Notes: a model not told the origin generated them from the sequence alone. Positions 17,775 through 26,970 are shown, counted from the stretch's first letter. The stretch: DNA of 64,000 bases from an uncultured Lachnospiraceae bacterium (GCA_910589105.1 CAJUST010000002.1:17987-81986); one strand, 5' to 3'. A program made the numbers and translations.

Positions 17775-18061
17775 TTTCTCTCCTTTCCAAAGCGGAATGC
17801 TTCAATTATAAATAATTATTTTTCTACTCACAACTGAGCAATAGAGGTCATGCGCATTTATGATCCTCATTATTTTTATGTTATGTCTAACAAAACGATA
17901 AATGGCTTCTGACAATTTGATAAGGAATCAAAAAAATGTACCCACAAAAAAATTAGAATTTAACAACGATATGCATTTGTAAAACAGCAGAATTTTATGA
18001 AAAATGAAAAGAAAAATTGCGTACCTGCTATATATATTTAAATTTATAAAAGGAGAAAAGA
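17775..18061. other. A/T-rich non-coding region upstream of the mobilisation genes
   Basis: No gene seen. It separates the divergent HTH gene from the RHH/relaxase pair, the place where an oriT would be expected, but I find no clear nick-type motif or large inverted repeat. AAAAGGAGA at the end is the ribosome site of the next gene. Confidence 0.4.
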
Positions 18062-18352
18062 ATGAAAACAAAAAATGAATCTATAAAACTACGAGTAACA
18101 AAAGAACAAAAAGAAAAATTAAAATACTTATCAAAACAAAATAATGAAAGCATGAGTGTCTATATATTGAGAAAAAGCATGGAAGAAAAAATCAGTAGTT
18201 ATCGTTTTATTTCAGATAAAATTGACATCTGTAATTTGTTAAATGAGATTTATCATGGCCTGGTAATGTCTGACGGCAGGCAGACGGAGCAGGAGGTGAG
18301 GAAAATATTTCAGACGGCGCTGAAAAAATTTGGGGAGGATTTTAGAAAATGA
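18062..18352 (+). CDS. Ribbon-helix-helix mobilisation protein (MobC-like)
   Basis: A 96-residue protein. Residues 7-35 (SIKLRVTKEQKEKLKYLSKQ...MSVYILRKS) form an Arc-type ribbon-helix-helix, as in relaxosome accessory proteins that bind oriT and recruit the relaxase. Its last four bases overlap the relaxase start (ATGA), the usual coupling of mobC with a relaxase gene. AAAGGAG lies 8 bp before the ATG. The MobC label depends on this context. Confidence 0.75.
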   Translation: MKTKNESIKLRVTKEQKEKLKYLSKQNNESMSVYILRKSMEEKISSYRFISDKIDICNLLNEIYHGLVMSDGRQTEQEVRKIFQTALKKFGEDFRK

Positions 18353-18879
18353 AAAGTTCAGAATACGGATTATTACTTAACAAAGCCAGAAAAGGAAAAT
18401 ATTCTAATTTTCAGGATATGGTATATTTGATCCGGTATGTAACGCGCACAAATGGAAAGCCGGACAATGACCTGATTACATGGGGCGGCATAGGCGTTGC
18501 AGAATTTACGGGGACGGAAGGAATGACAAGGCAGTTTGAAGACGTACAGAAGATGCACAGGAGGAAAGGTAAATTTGGGCGGTATGTGGACCATGAGATT
18601 TATTCCTGTTCATCTGTGGAAGAAAGGCATATTAAGGAAAAAAGAATAGACGTGGATAAGATTGCACGGAAAATGGCATATGATTTTTATGAGAGGGACC
18701 ACTGCCAGGTTGTATATGGCGCACATACGAAAGACAGTGGCAATGACTGCATACATATTCATTTTGTCATTAACAGCGTAAATTTTACCACAGGAAACAA
18801 ACGGCGCGAGAATATGAGGCAGACACGGGAACGGCAGGACAGGTTCAGGCAGATCTTAAAAGAGGAGATAGAGAAATGA
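18349..18879 (+). CDS. Short relaxase (MobA/VirD2-like catalytic domain only)
   Basis: A 176-residue protein resembling the N-terminal nuclease domain of MOBP-type relaxases: a tyrosine-bearing helix (VYLIRYVTRTNGK) and the metal-binding motif CIHIHFVINSVN, matching the HxHxxxN signature, followed by a basic segment. It would nick oriT and stay bound to the 5' end. Complete relaxases are normally 300 residues or more; this one stops right after the catalytic core at 18877-18879. The following 300 bp contain only short frames. It is either a minimal relaxase or a truncated one. Confidence 0.78.
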   Translation: MKSSEYGLLLNKARKGKYSNFQDMVYLIRYVTRTNGKPDNDLITWGGIGVAEFTGTEGMTRQFEDVQKMHRRKGKFGRYVDHEIYSCSSVEERHIKEKRIDVDKIARKMAYDFYERDHCQVVYGAHTKDSGNDCIHIHFVINSVNFTTGNKRRENMRQTRERQDRFRQILKEEIEK

Positions 18880-19204
18880 CATGGCCGCATATTCCCTGAC
18901 GGCTTGTTATGAAAGAACAGGCTGTGTCTGGGAGCAGGTTTCTATGCTCCCTGTGGGACATAGAACCGTGCGGCTGTTTCTGCGGCGTTTTGAGTTATAT
19001 ATTATTTTCCTGTAACTGTGATGCATCAGATATACAGAAAGCTGGAGGGGCTGCGGTACAAGGTATATTTTGGGAGATGGAGGAACAGCCTGGCAGACAC
19101 CCAGAGGATATGACAGACCAGGCAGGCAGCGCCGGGTTTCAGGAATAAAGAAAAAGGGAAGAATCGGGACGGAAAGAGAAAAGAAGGAACAGGGGGAATG
19201 TTAC
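18880..19204. other. Region after the relaxase with short frames only
   Basis: Two short frames follow the relaxase: a 44-codon one from ATG 18881 to 19015 and a 30-codon one from ATG 19021 to 19113 (LRYKVYFGRWRNS). The second has the basic-aromatic character seen in relaxase C-terminal regions. They may be remnants of a longer relaxase or chance; I cannot support either as a gene. Confidence 0.35.
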
Positions 19205-19423
19205 GTGGGATTTGAGAAAAAAGAAGAACAGGGACAGGACATAAAGCTGGAACAGATAAACGAAATGCTGTCAGATGCATTAAGCCTCCTTATTTTACTG
19301 GAAAATGATATGGAGATACAGAAGTCAGACGGAATCCATGCCAGAATCCTGAAAATGATACATGGAAACTTAAAAGACATGAAAAAAGAACTGTCCGCAT
19401 ATATGCGGCAGGAAGAGGAATGA
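19205..19423 (+). CDS. Small helical protein of unknown function
   Basis: A 72-residue, highly charged helical protein (KLEQINEMLSDALSLLILLENDMEI, then MKKELSAYMRQEEE) with no family I recognise. GTG 19205 is chosen because ACAGGGGGA lies 7 bp upstream; the same frame is open back to a TTG at 19070. It lies between the relaxase and the convergent XRE regulator. Confidence 0.5.
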   Translation: MGFEKKEEQGQDIKLEQINEMLSDALSLLILLENDMEIQKSDGIHARILKMIHGNLKDMKKELSAYMRQEEE

Positions 19424-19445
19424 CGGACGGAAAAGAGATGACGGC

Positions 19446-19736
19446 CTAACCGCCCAGTCCCCGAAGGAAGTCCTGCAGGAGCTGGCGCTGCCTGCCGTCC
19501 AGCATGGAAGCGTCAACATAAGCGTCGGACGGCTTTTGAAGGCCGAGCAGATAGTCGGTGGAGCAGCGGTACAGGGAGGCTAAGGCCATGAGGTTCTCCA
19601 CGCTTGGCGTGCGCTCCCCGCTCTCATAATTGGAAATGACGGAGGCGGACGCTCCGATCGCCGCCGCGGCTTCCTTCTGCGAAAGGTGCAGGTTTACCCT
19701 TGCCTGTTCCAGACGCTTGCCGAGACCGTTTACCAT
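19446..19736 (-). CDS. XRE-family transcriptional regulator
   Basis: A 96-residue Cro/C1-type repressor: LGKRLEQARVNLHLSQKEAAAAIGASASVISNYESG is a full HTH_3 domain, followed by VENLMALASLYRCSTDYLLGL. ATG 19736 has GGAGGTGA 6 bp upstream; an ATG at 19742 lies too close. It is divergent from the BspA-like gene and convergent with the mobilisation side, so it may control one or both. Confidence 0.88.
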   Translation of the reverse strand: MVNGLGKRLEQARVNLHLSQKEAAAAIGASASVISNYESGERTPSVENLMALASLYRCSTDYLLGLQKPSDAYVDASMLDGRQRQLLQDFLRGLGG

Positions 19737-19742
19737 AATCAT

Positions 19743-20014
19743 TCACCTCCAGAGTTTGTTTTATTCATGATATAATGCTGCGTTTTGCTTTGGGAGAAAA
19801 TATAATTGCTATAAGCATTGTAAAATTTGCTTAGAGGATATAAAATGTAAGGCATGATGGAGTGAAAAGCCATTTTCAGAAAAAAGAAAGTCGGCTTTTA
19901 GGAAGAGCGGGAAAGGGGAGATGCAAGGCATTTACAAATGAAAAGAGGCAAGGGATGCGCATAAGGGTTTGAATTATGGAAAGACAAAAAGACAAAAATC
20001 AAAGGAGGAACGAT
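19743..20014. promoter_or_regulatory. Divergent regulatory region with three TTGCT repeats at 21-bp spacing
   Basis: TTGCT occurs at 19785, 19806 and 19827, exactly two helical turns apart, inside loosely similar 21-bp units. The array lies between the XRE gene and the BspA-like gene. A plausible minus-strand promoter (TTTACA ... TATTTT) for the XRE gene overlaps it. This would suit autoregulation by the XRE protein. Spacing is observed; function is inferred. Confidence 0.35.
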
Positions 20015-23000
20015 ATGAAGAGAATCATGGCAGCCCTGCTGGCGCTTTGCGTTACAGCGGGCACAGTAAGCTATCCCGCCGGGATGCATGAGGCGAAAGC
20101 GGCGGAGGCGCGGGAGGCAGGTAATGCGGAAAGCATAGAAGACGGATTTGAGTATAAGGAACTGGAGGCTGGAAAAGTTGAAATTATCAAATATAAAGGC
20201 AGTGCCAATGTTCTTGCTATTCCGTTTGAAATAGACGGAAAGATGGTTGTGAAGATAGGAATGAATGCATTTAGCGGCTGTAGTCAGTTAGAAAGCGTTA
20301 CAATACCGGAAGGCGTTAAGGAGATTGAGGAAGAAGACAGAGATTACGGAGTTTACCCACATATGGCATTTGACGACTGTGAAAATCTGACAGAGATTAT
20401 TGTAGAGGAAGGCAATGCGTGGTATAGCTCACAGGATGGAATCCTGTATAATGAAAGCAAGACGAGCCTGCTTCATTGCCCAAAAGGGAAAAGAGGAAGC
20501 ATTACCATACCTGAAAGCGTTGCTAAAATTGGTTATCTTGATGAAGAATATGGCTCATATATGCCGCTCAATGACTGCAAAAAATTGACAGAGATTATAG
20601 TGGGGGAAGGCAATGCGCAGTATAGTTCGAAAGATGGCGTCCTGTACGATAAAAGCATGGCGACTCTACTCTGCTGTCCGGCTGGAAAACAAGGTGACAT
20701 TACTATACCAGAAAGCGTCACGGCAATTGCTACATACACATGGCGATATGAACGCGAGCTAGGCCCAATTTATTCTGTTAAAGTTTTGGGATATAATGCA
20801 TTAAGCAACTGCCCTTACTTATCAAAAATTTCGGTTGATTCAGGCAACACAGAATTTAGTTCCTTAGAAGGGGTGTTGTATAATAGCGACAGGACAAAAC
20901 TGCTTTGCTGTCCAGCAGGAAAGAAGGGGAGCTTGGTAATACCAGAAGGGGTAAGAATGATTGGAGACAAAGGAGACTCTGTATCATTTTATAACTGCAG
21001 GGAATTGACAAGCATAACCATACCAGAAAGCGTCATGATCGTAAGCGCCGCGTCATTTTTTGGATGCAGCAATCTGACGGAGATCGTTGTGGATGCGAAT
21101 AGTAGATATTGCAGTTCTTTAGACGGCATATTATATAAAAATGTACTAAATGAATATGAAGAATCAATCGTTTCTTTGATATTCTGTCCGGCTGGAAAGC
21201 AGGGAATCGTCACAGTGCCGGATAATGTGGCGCAAATAGAGCGCGGAGCGTTTTATGGCTGCAGTAATTTAGAAAGGATTAATATTTCAAAAGATGTTAC
21301 AGATATAGCATATGATGAGTATGGAAATCTTGAATACACCGCTTTTAAAGGCTGCAGCAGGTTAGCCGAGATAGTTGTGGACAAAGAGAATGTAAATTAT
21401 TGTTCTTCGGACGGCGCGTTGTATTATATAGGATCCAAATTTGGAAATTCGGGAACCCGCCTCGTCTGCTGTCCAGCAGGAAAGCAGGGAGCCATTGACG
21501 TTCAAGAAAAGGCTCAATATATAGAAGCTTCAGCATTTATCGGCTGCGGTGGAATTACAGGAATTGCAATGCCAAAAAGCATTGCGTCAATAGGAGATGA
21601 AGAATCCTCAATTGCAGACGTATTTAGCGACTGTACGAATTTAGCGGAAATAACAGTGAATGAAGCGAACAGGCTATTCAGCGTACGGGAAGGGATGCTG
21701 TATCTGGGCCGCATACTACAGTTCTGTCCAGCCGGGAAGCAGGGTAGCGTAACTATACCACAGGACATTACCGGCATAGCGGAAGATGCTTTTTCCAGCT
21801 GCAAAAGAGTGACGGAAATAATGGTGGATAAAAACAACGGGGTATATATTTCTTTGGATGGGATTCTATACAGAAAAGGAGAAGACGCAGCTCCTAAAAG
21901 CCTTATCCGATGCCCTGCGGGAAAGGAAGGCAGGATAACAGTGGCAGATGGCGTACAGATTATTGGCGATGCATCTTTCGAGGGCTGTCTGGGAGTGGAG
22001 GAAGTTGTCATGCCGGGCAGCGTCGAGGAAATAGGCTACAATGCTTTTTACGGATGCGGGGATGATTTATGCATTTATTGTGCAAAGGGTTCTTATGCAG
22101 AGAGATATGCAAAAAAACATGGAATGGATTATTCCGTCATATCAAAAAAGCCACAGACGATTACAGCAAGCAACCATACGAAGACAGTCGGTGACGCGGC
22201 ATTCCCGATTGGAGCCAGCACGGACGGCGACGGGGTGCTGTCTTATCAGTCCAGCGATGAGTCTGTGGTCATTGTCTCCTCAAAAGGAGTTGCGGCAGTC
22301 ATTGGAGCCGGAACGGCACAGGTCACCATTGCCGCGGCTGAAACAAGTGAATACGAGGCGGCGCAGAAAGTGATCACCATCACGGTAAACCCGGCGTCAG
22401 GGGCCGGGGAAAACCCGCCTCCCGCAGATCTGGCAGGGACCAGCTATGACATAGGGGGATGCACGTATACAATCACCAGCACGGAGCCAAAAGAGGCGTG
22501 CTTTACGAGCCTTAATGATGACCGCACAGTGGTAACAATACCAAACCTCGTAACAATCAATGGAAGCACATATGAGGTGTCCTCCATTGCAGAAAGAGCC
22601 TGTTACGGCATAGAGGCGCTGCAGAGGGTGAGGGTCGGCGCGAACGTGAAGGAGATCGGGGCTGGAGCCTTTGCAGGCTGCACAGCCCTGGAGCAGGCCA
22701 TAGTCCCGGAAAGCGTGCAGACCATCGGTGAGGGAGCCTTTGCGGGCTGCAGCGAGGGGCTCTGCATGGTCTGCGCCAGGGGCTCGGCGGCGGCGTATGC
22801 GGTGGAGAACGGCATCCGGCATAAGGCATCGGCGGACGAGAAGGAGCCGCAGACGATCATGGCGGGCGATTTTGAAAAAACATTCGGAGACGGGCCATTT
22901 CCCATCGGGGCCAGCACGGACGGGGACGGCGCGCTGTCCTATGAGAGCGACAATGAAGCCGTCGCGGTTGTGTCCGCGAAAGGGACTGTGGTCCTTATGG

Positions 23001-23710
23001 GGGCTGGGACGGCCCGGATCACCATAAAGGCTTCCGAGACGGAGAATTACGGCCCGGCAGAGAAAACGATTGCCGTCACGGTAAGCCCAAAGCCCGGAGG
23101 GGATCAGAAGCCGGGAGGCGCGCAGAAGCCAGACGCAGGAGGCAGCAGCCAGGAGAAGCCGGAGAATAAAAAAACACAGACCGTCACGGCCGCCGACCTT
23201 GCCAAAACTTACGGCGACAGGCCGTTTTCCATCGGCGCAAAATCAAGCGGAGGCGGCGCGCTGTCCTACGCCGTGAAAAACCCGGCAGTCGCCTCCGTGG
23301 ACGGAAACGGCGCCGTGACGCTGAAAGGCTGCGGCGTGACGGAGATTGTAATCACCGCTGCGGCAAACGGCAGGTACCAGGCCGCGTCAAAGACAATAAC
23401 GCTTACGGTGGCGCCAAAGAAGCTGTCCGGAACTTCCGCGAAATCCACAAAAGCAAAGACGCTCACGGTGAAGTGGAAGAAGGACAAGGCCGCCACCGGA
23501 TATATTATAGAGTGCAGCACGGACAAAAAGTTCCGGAAAAACGTAAAAACCGCCACGGTTAAGAAAAACAAGACGGTTTCAAAGAAATTAACAAACCTGA
23601 AAGGCGGGAAGAGATACTATGTCCGGGCGTGCGCCTACGTGCAGGCAGGCGGCGCAAAAATCAAAGGCGCATATAGAACCATAAAGAAAGCGGTGAAAGT
23701 GAAAAAATAA
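20015..23710 (+). CDS. BspA-like leucine-rich-repeat secreted protein with Ig-like and Fn3 domains
   Basis: A 1231-residue secreted protein starting at ATG 20015, 6 bp after AAAGGAGG. The signal peptide MKRIMAALLALCVTAGTVS is followed by BspA/LRR_5 units to about residue 700 (AFSGCSQLESVTIPEGV, SFEGCLGVEEVVMPGSV). A second, larger unit recurs at least seven times: 'D/EGxLY...L..CPAGKQG.ITIPESV'. Then come three Ig-like repeats (TVGDAAFPIGASTDGDG, TFGDGPFPIGASTDGDG, TYGDRPFSIGAKSSGGG) with one extra LRR patch between them, a Pro/Gly linker and a C-terminal fibronectin-like domain. No sortase motif is seen. BspA relatives bind fibronectin or mediate contact with host or other bacteria; the ligand here is unknown. 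Confidence 0.92.
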   Translation: MKRIMAALLALCVTAGTVSYPAGMHEAKAAEAREAGNAESIEDGFEYKELEAGKVEIIKYKGSANVLAIPFEIDGKMVVKIGMNAFSGCSQLESVTIPEGVKEIEEEDRDYGVYPHMAFDDCENLTEIIVEEGNAWYSSQDGILYNESKTSLLHCPKGKRGSITIPESVAKIGYLDEEYGSYMPLNDCKKLTEIIVGEGNAQYSSKDGVLYDKSMATLLCCPAGKQGDITIPESVTAIATYTWRYERELGPIYSVKVLGYNALSNCPYLSKISVDSGNTEFSSLEGVLYNSDRTKLLCCPAGKKGSLVIPEGVRMIGDKGDSVSFYNCRELTSITIPESVMIVSAASFFGCSNLTEIVVDANSRYCSSLDGILYKNVLNEYEESIVSLIFCPAGKQGIVTVPDNVAQIERGAFYGCSNLERINISKDVTDIAYDEYGNLEYTAFKGCSRLAEIVVDKENVNYCSSDGALYYIGSKFGNSGTRLVCCPAGKQGAIDVQEKAQYIEASAFIGCGGITGIAMPKSIASIGDEESSIADVFSDCTNLAEITVNEANRLFSVREGMLYLGRILQFCPAGKQGSVTIPQDITGIAEDAFSSCKRVTEIMVDKNNGVYISLDGILYRKGEDAAPKSLIRCPAGKEGRITVADGVQIIGDASFEGCLGVEEVVMPGSVEEIGYNAFYGCGDDLCIYCAKGSYAERYAKKHGMDYSVISKKPQTITASNHTKTVGDAAFPIGASTDGDGVLSYQSSDESVVIVSSKGVAAVIGAGTAQVTIAAAETSEYEAAQKVITITVNPASGAGENPPPADLAGTSYDIGGCTYTITSTEPKEACFTSLNDDRTVVTIPNLVTINGSTYEVSSIAERACYGIEALQRVRVGANVKEIGAGAFAGCTALEQAIVPESVQTIGEGAFAGCSEGLCMVCARGSAAAYAVENGIRHKASADEKEPQTIMAGDFEKTFGDGPFPIGASTDGDGALSYESDNEAVAVVSAKGTVVLMGAGTARITIKASETENYGPAEKTIAVTVSPKPGGDQKPGGAQKPDAGGSSQEKPENKKTQTVTAADLAKTYGDRPFSIGAKSSGGGALSYAVKNPAVASVDGNGAVTLKGCGVTEIVITAAANGRYQAASKTITLTVAPKKLSGTSAKSTKAKTLTVKWKKDKAATGYIIECSTDKKFRKNVKTATVKKNKTVSKKLTNLKGGKRYYVRACAYVQAGGAKIKGAYRTIKKAVKVKK

Positions 23711-23720
23711 CCGGGAGGGA

Positions 23721-23750
23721 AATGGGGCGGAAGCAGACGCCCCATTTTTC
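23721..23750 (+). terminator. Terminator after the BspA-like gene
   Basis: AATGGGGCG (23721-23729) pairs with CGCCCCATT (23738-23746), followed by TTTTC. Confidence 0.85.
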
Positions 23751-23824
23751 TGCTTTCATGTACTGGCGCGTTCCCGGCAGGAAATAAAAAACAGCATAAG
23801 CAGAAGAATATTTAAAACAGGCAG

Positions 23825-23877
23825 AAACAGGGCTGTGGAAAACCGTGTGCGTGCGGAATCTGCAGCCCTGTTTTTAT
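23825..23877 (+). terminator. Second terminator-like hairpin before the DUF932 gene
   Basis: AAACAGGGCTG (23825-23835) pairs with CAGCCCTGTTT (23863-23873), followed by TTTATA. The 28-base loop is long. It may insulate the recombination module or act as a leader. Confidence 0.6.
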
Positions 23878-23905
23878 ATATTAATATACAAGGAGGAATG
23901 CAGAA

Positions 23906-24841
23906 ATGGCAGCAGATGTGGAAACAATGTTTTAAACAAGGGAAAAACCCTGGCATGGGCTGGGGGTGAAGGTGGCGGACGCGTTAAGCTCCGCGGAGGC
24001 GCTGGCGGCGTCCGGTCTGGGCTGGAAGGTCGTGCAGAAGGAAATCTTAACGGAAGACGGGGAGCCTGTGTCGGGCTTTAAGGCAAACGTGAGGGATTCC
24101 GATGAAAAAGTCCTGGGGATCGTCTCAGATCGCTACCGGGTGGTGCAGAATGAGGAAGCTTTTGCATTTACGGACAGGCTTTTGGGCGAAGGCGTGCGCT
24201 ACGAGACGGCAGGCTCTTTAAATGGGGGAAGGAAAGTCTGGGTTCTGGCGCGGATGCCGAGAGAGTACATTATGCTTGGCGACCGCGTCAGCCCCTACAT
24301 GGTCTTCTCCAACACCCATGACGGGAGCGGCGCAATCCGCGTGGCGATGACGCCCGTGCGTGTCGTGTGCAGCAATACTTTGAACCTTGCGCTTGGCACA
24401 GCTGCAAGAAGCTGGTCCGCCATGCACACGGCAGGCGTGCAGGATAAGATCGGGGAGGCGGAGCATACGCTCTTTATGGCGGAGCGCTACATGGATGCGC
24501 TCGGCAGGGAGTTTGAAGCCTTGAGCCGCATTAAGCTGGCAGACCATAAGGCAGAGGACTGCATGAACGCGCTTCTTCCCCTGGATGAAGGCATGGGGCG
24601 GGTGCAGAAGGGCAACATCCGGAAACTCAGGGAAGACATGAAGGCACGCTACTTCGACGCCCCGGACTTAAGGGACGTGCCGAAGAACGCGTACCGCTTC
24701 CTAAACGCAGTGTCGGATTTCAGCACCCACGGGAAGCCGCTGCGCGGGAGCGCAAACCGCAGGGAGAGCCTGTTTGCAAAAGTCATGGACGGGAATGCCG
24801 CGCTTGATAAGGCATACGGCCTTGTGAAAAGCATTGCATAG
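23906..24841 (+). pseudogene. DUF932 (plasmid/phage-like) protein with a premature stop at codon 10
   Basis: ATG 23906 has AGGAGG 9 bp upstream and encodes MAADVETMF, then TAA (23933-23935), after which the same frame continues TREKPWHGLGVKVADALSS to 24841. The MF-Y-x-REKPWHGLG block is the normal N-terminus of the family, so TAA probably replaces a Tyr codon. The rest (about 300 codons) is intact, with SDRYRVVQNEEAF and MTPVRVVCSNTLNLAL. Translation could restart at GTG 23966, giving 291 residues that lack the conserved start. DUF932 proteins are common on phages and ICEs beside recombination genes; their biochemical role is not established. Confidence 0.75.
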
Positions 24842-24921
24842 CGGGGCCTGTGAAATGTTCCGGAAGAAATGCTTCCAAAATTAACAAAAAAACAAAAAAA
24901 TTACAGGGAGGAAAAGAAAAA

Positions 24922-25851
24922 ATGAGAATTTTAGCGAAGACAAACGGCATGGAACGGAAGGAATGGCTGAAATGGCGGCGCATGGGCATCGGCGGCTCGG
25001 ACGCCTCCGTGATCGCAGGGGTGAACCCGTTCCGCTCCATATTTGATCTATGGCTGGACAAGACCGGACAGAAAGAACCGGAAGAGGGGGAATCCGAATA
25101 TATCTATTTCGGGAACGTGCTGGAACCCGTCGTCCGGAAAGAGTTCATGCGGCGCACAGGATTGAAGGTGCGCAGGAAGATGGCGATTTTGCAGAGCGGG
25201 GAATACCCGTTCATGCTTGCGGATTTAGACGGCGTCATTTACGAAGACGGAAAGCTCTGCATCTTTGAGGCAAAGACAGCCAGCGCCTACAAGCGGGAGA
25301 TCTGGGAAGAGGGCGTCCCGCTGGAATACCAGTACCAGATCCAGCACTACATGGCAGTCACGGGAGCGGAAAAGACATACATTGCGGCGCTGGTCGGAGG
25401 AAACACGTTCCTCTATCACGAAGTATGCCGGGATGAGGAGATGATCAGAAGCATTATCCGCATGGAACGGGAATTCTGGGAAAACTGCGTGCTGGCAGGA
25501 GAAGAGCCGGAAGCGGACGGCTCCGGCGCAACCACAGATTTCCTGAATGAAAGATATGGCGCTTCCAATGGAAAATGCGTAGAACTGCCGGAAGAGGCCC
25601 TGCAGCTCTGCGAACGGTACGACGAGCTGAGCAGCCGGATCGACGAGCTGAAAGAGCAGAAGGAGGCCGTTACAAACAAAATCAAAACTTACCTGAAAGA
25701 AAATGAGAGCGGCACAGTCGGGGAACGGCGCATTGACTGGAAAACAGTCACGACCACAACCTTTGACAAGAAGTGGCTGAAAGAGGAACACCGGGAGATT
25801 TACGAGGAATACTGTGGGAAGGGCAGCTACCGGAGGCTGTCTGTCGCATAA
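24922..25851 (+). CDS. YqaJ-family phage-type recombination exonuclease
   Basis: A 309-residue nuclease of the YqaJ/lambda-exonuclease fold. Visible signatures are WRRMGIGGSDASVIAGVNPF at the N-terminus and the PD-(D/E)XK core: DLDGVIY, then IFEAKTAS and a QYQIQHYMAVTG helix. Enzymes of this type resect double-stranded DNA ends to give 3' tails for an annealing protein. ATG 24922 is preferred, with AGGGAGG 9 bp upstream; the upstream GTG 24850 lacks support. A coiled segment (ELSSRIDELKEQKEAV) precedes the C-terminus. The annealing-protein gene follows. Confidence 0.9.
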   Translation: MRILAKTNGMERKEWLKWRRMGIGGSDASVIAGVNPFRSIFDLWLDKTGQKEPEEGESEYIYFGNVLEPVVRKEFMRRTGLKVRRKMAILQSGEYPFMLADLDGVIYEDGKLCIFEAKTASAYKREIWEEGVPLEYQYQIQHYMAVTGAEKTYIAALVGGNTFLYHEVCRDEEMIRSIIRMEREFWENCVLAGEEPEADGSGATTDFLNERYGASNGKCVELPEEALQLCERYDELSSRIDELKEQKEAVTNKIKTYLKENESGTVGERRIDWKTVTTTTFDKKWLKEEHREIYEEYCGKGSYRRLSVA

Positions 25852-25996
25852 GGCAGAGCCAGTGGAAAGCGGCCGGAACCGTCATCCTGATGACAAAAAG
25901 AATGGAGCGGAAGGATAAAGCGGCAGAAAGAAGCGGAAAAGAAGCAGAAAAGAACAGGCAATGAAAAAGCATATAAAAACGGAAAGGAAAAACCAT

Positions 25997-26719
25997 ATGG
26001 GAGATGACATGATACGGCTGCTGCGGGCGGATGAGATTGAATGCAGGGTGTCCACGATAAACGGGAACGGCTTAAGCCTCCTGCTTTTCAAGGACGCGCG
26101 CGTGGACCAGAAGATATTGGACGAGACATTTTCGCCCTTCGGCTGGAAAAGGAGCCACCAGAGCATCGACGGGAACCTGTACTGCACGGTGGAGGTCTGG
26201 GACAGTGAGAAAAAGCAGTGGATCGCAAAACAGGACGTGGGCGTTATGAGTCATTCGGAAAAGGAGAAAGGGCAGGCTTCGGATTCCTTCAAGAGGGCGT
26301 GTTTCAACTGGGGCATAGGGCGCGAGCTCTATACGGCCCCGTTCATCTGGGTTCCGGCTGAAAAAGCGGACATCCAGAAAAATGGGGACCGCTATGTGGC
26401 AAAAGACCGTTTCCGCGTGCAGTCAATCGGGTACAACGGGCGGAGGGAAATTGCAGCTCTTGCAGTCGTAAACCAGAGGGGAGTGAAAGTGTACGGGCTG
26501 GACCGGGAGACGGAAAATAAAGCAGCTCCTGATAAAACGCCGGAAGGGCTGACGGCGGGCCAGATGCGGATACTGGAAAAGGAGCTGGAGCGGACGGGGA
26601 TCGCCATGGAAGCGGTCTTAGACAGATACCAGCTCAAAGGAACAGGCCAGATGACGCCGGAGATCTACAAAAAGGCGCTGGGAAGCCTCAAGAGGACAAA
26701 GCCGAAGGAAGCGGCATAG
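25997..26719 (+). CDS. Rad52/Sak-like single-strand annealing protein
   Basis: A 240-residue protein. The segment DASDSFKRACFNWGIGRELY-like (here QASDSFKRACFNWGIG, then YTAPFIW) is the hallmark of phage Rad52/Sak annealing proteins, and FGWKRSHQSIDGNLYCTVEVWD fits the same fold. It would anneal complementary single strands made by the neighbouring YqaJ exonuclease. The C-terminal part (GLTAGQMRILEKELERTGI) is a small helical domain often fused to such proteins. ATG 25997 follows AAAGGAAA; ATG 25961 would add 12 residues. Confidence 0.82.
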   Translation: MGDDMIRLLRADEIECRVSTINGNGLSLLLFKDARVDQKILDETFSPFGWKRSHQSIDGNLYCTVEVWDSEKKQWIAKQDVGVMSHSEKEKGQASDSFKRACFNWGIGRELYTAPFIWVPAEKADIQKNGDRYVAKDRFRVQSIGYNGRREIAALAVVNQRGVKVYGLDRETENKAAPDKTPEGLTAGQMRILEKELERTGIAMEAVLDRYQLKGTGQMTPEIYKKALGSLKRTKPKEAA

Positions 26720-26760
26720 TGGATGGACAAAATCCCCATGGGATTTTCAGGAGGCAGGAC

Positions 26761-26970
26761 ATGGAAGAAGAGGATTTTACCGCATGGGCGGTTGAAAAGC
26801 GGCTGGACATGCTGTCGAAACAGCAGGGCCTCCCGGAGCAGGGGGAAACGTTTGCGGAGCTGGAAAAAATACTGGGAGGCGGCTTAAGCGGAAAAGAGCG
26901 GACGCAGGCAGGGATGCTCCTTGACCACAGGCCCGCTGGAAAGAAGCGGCCCTTTACATGGAGGGCGTAA
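26761..26970 (+). CDS. Small hypothetical protein in the recombination module
   Basis: A 69-residue protein starting at ATG 26761, 6 bp after AGGAGG; the frame is also open from GTG 26719, which overlaps the previous stop. Composition is charged and helical (TAWAVEKRLDMLSKQQGLPEQGETFAELEKIL). I recognise no family. Its tight position after the annealing gene suggests one operon. Confidence 0.55.
   Translation: MEEEDFTAWAVEKRLDMLSKQQGLPEQGETFAELEKILGGGLSGKERTQAGMLLDHRPAGKKRPFTWRA

Noticed and set aside
22728..23027. Arg-rich frames on both strands within the Ig-like region of the BspA-like gene
   Set aside because: They are G/C-rich shadows of the long plus-strand gene and lack start signals.
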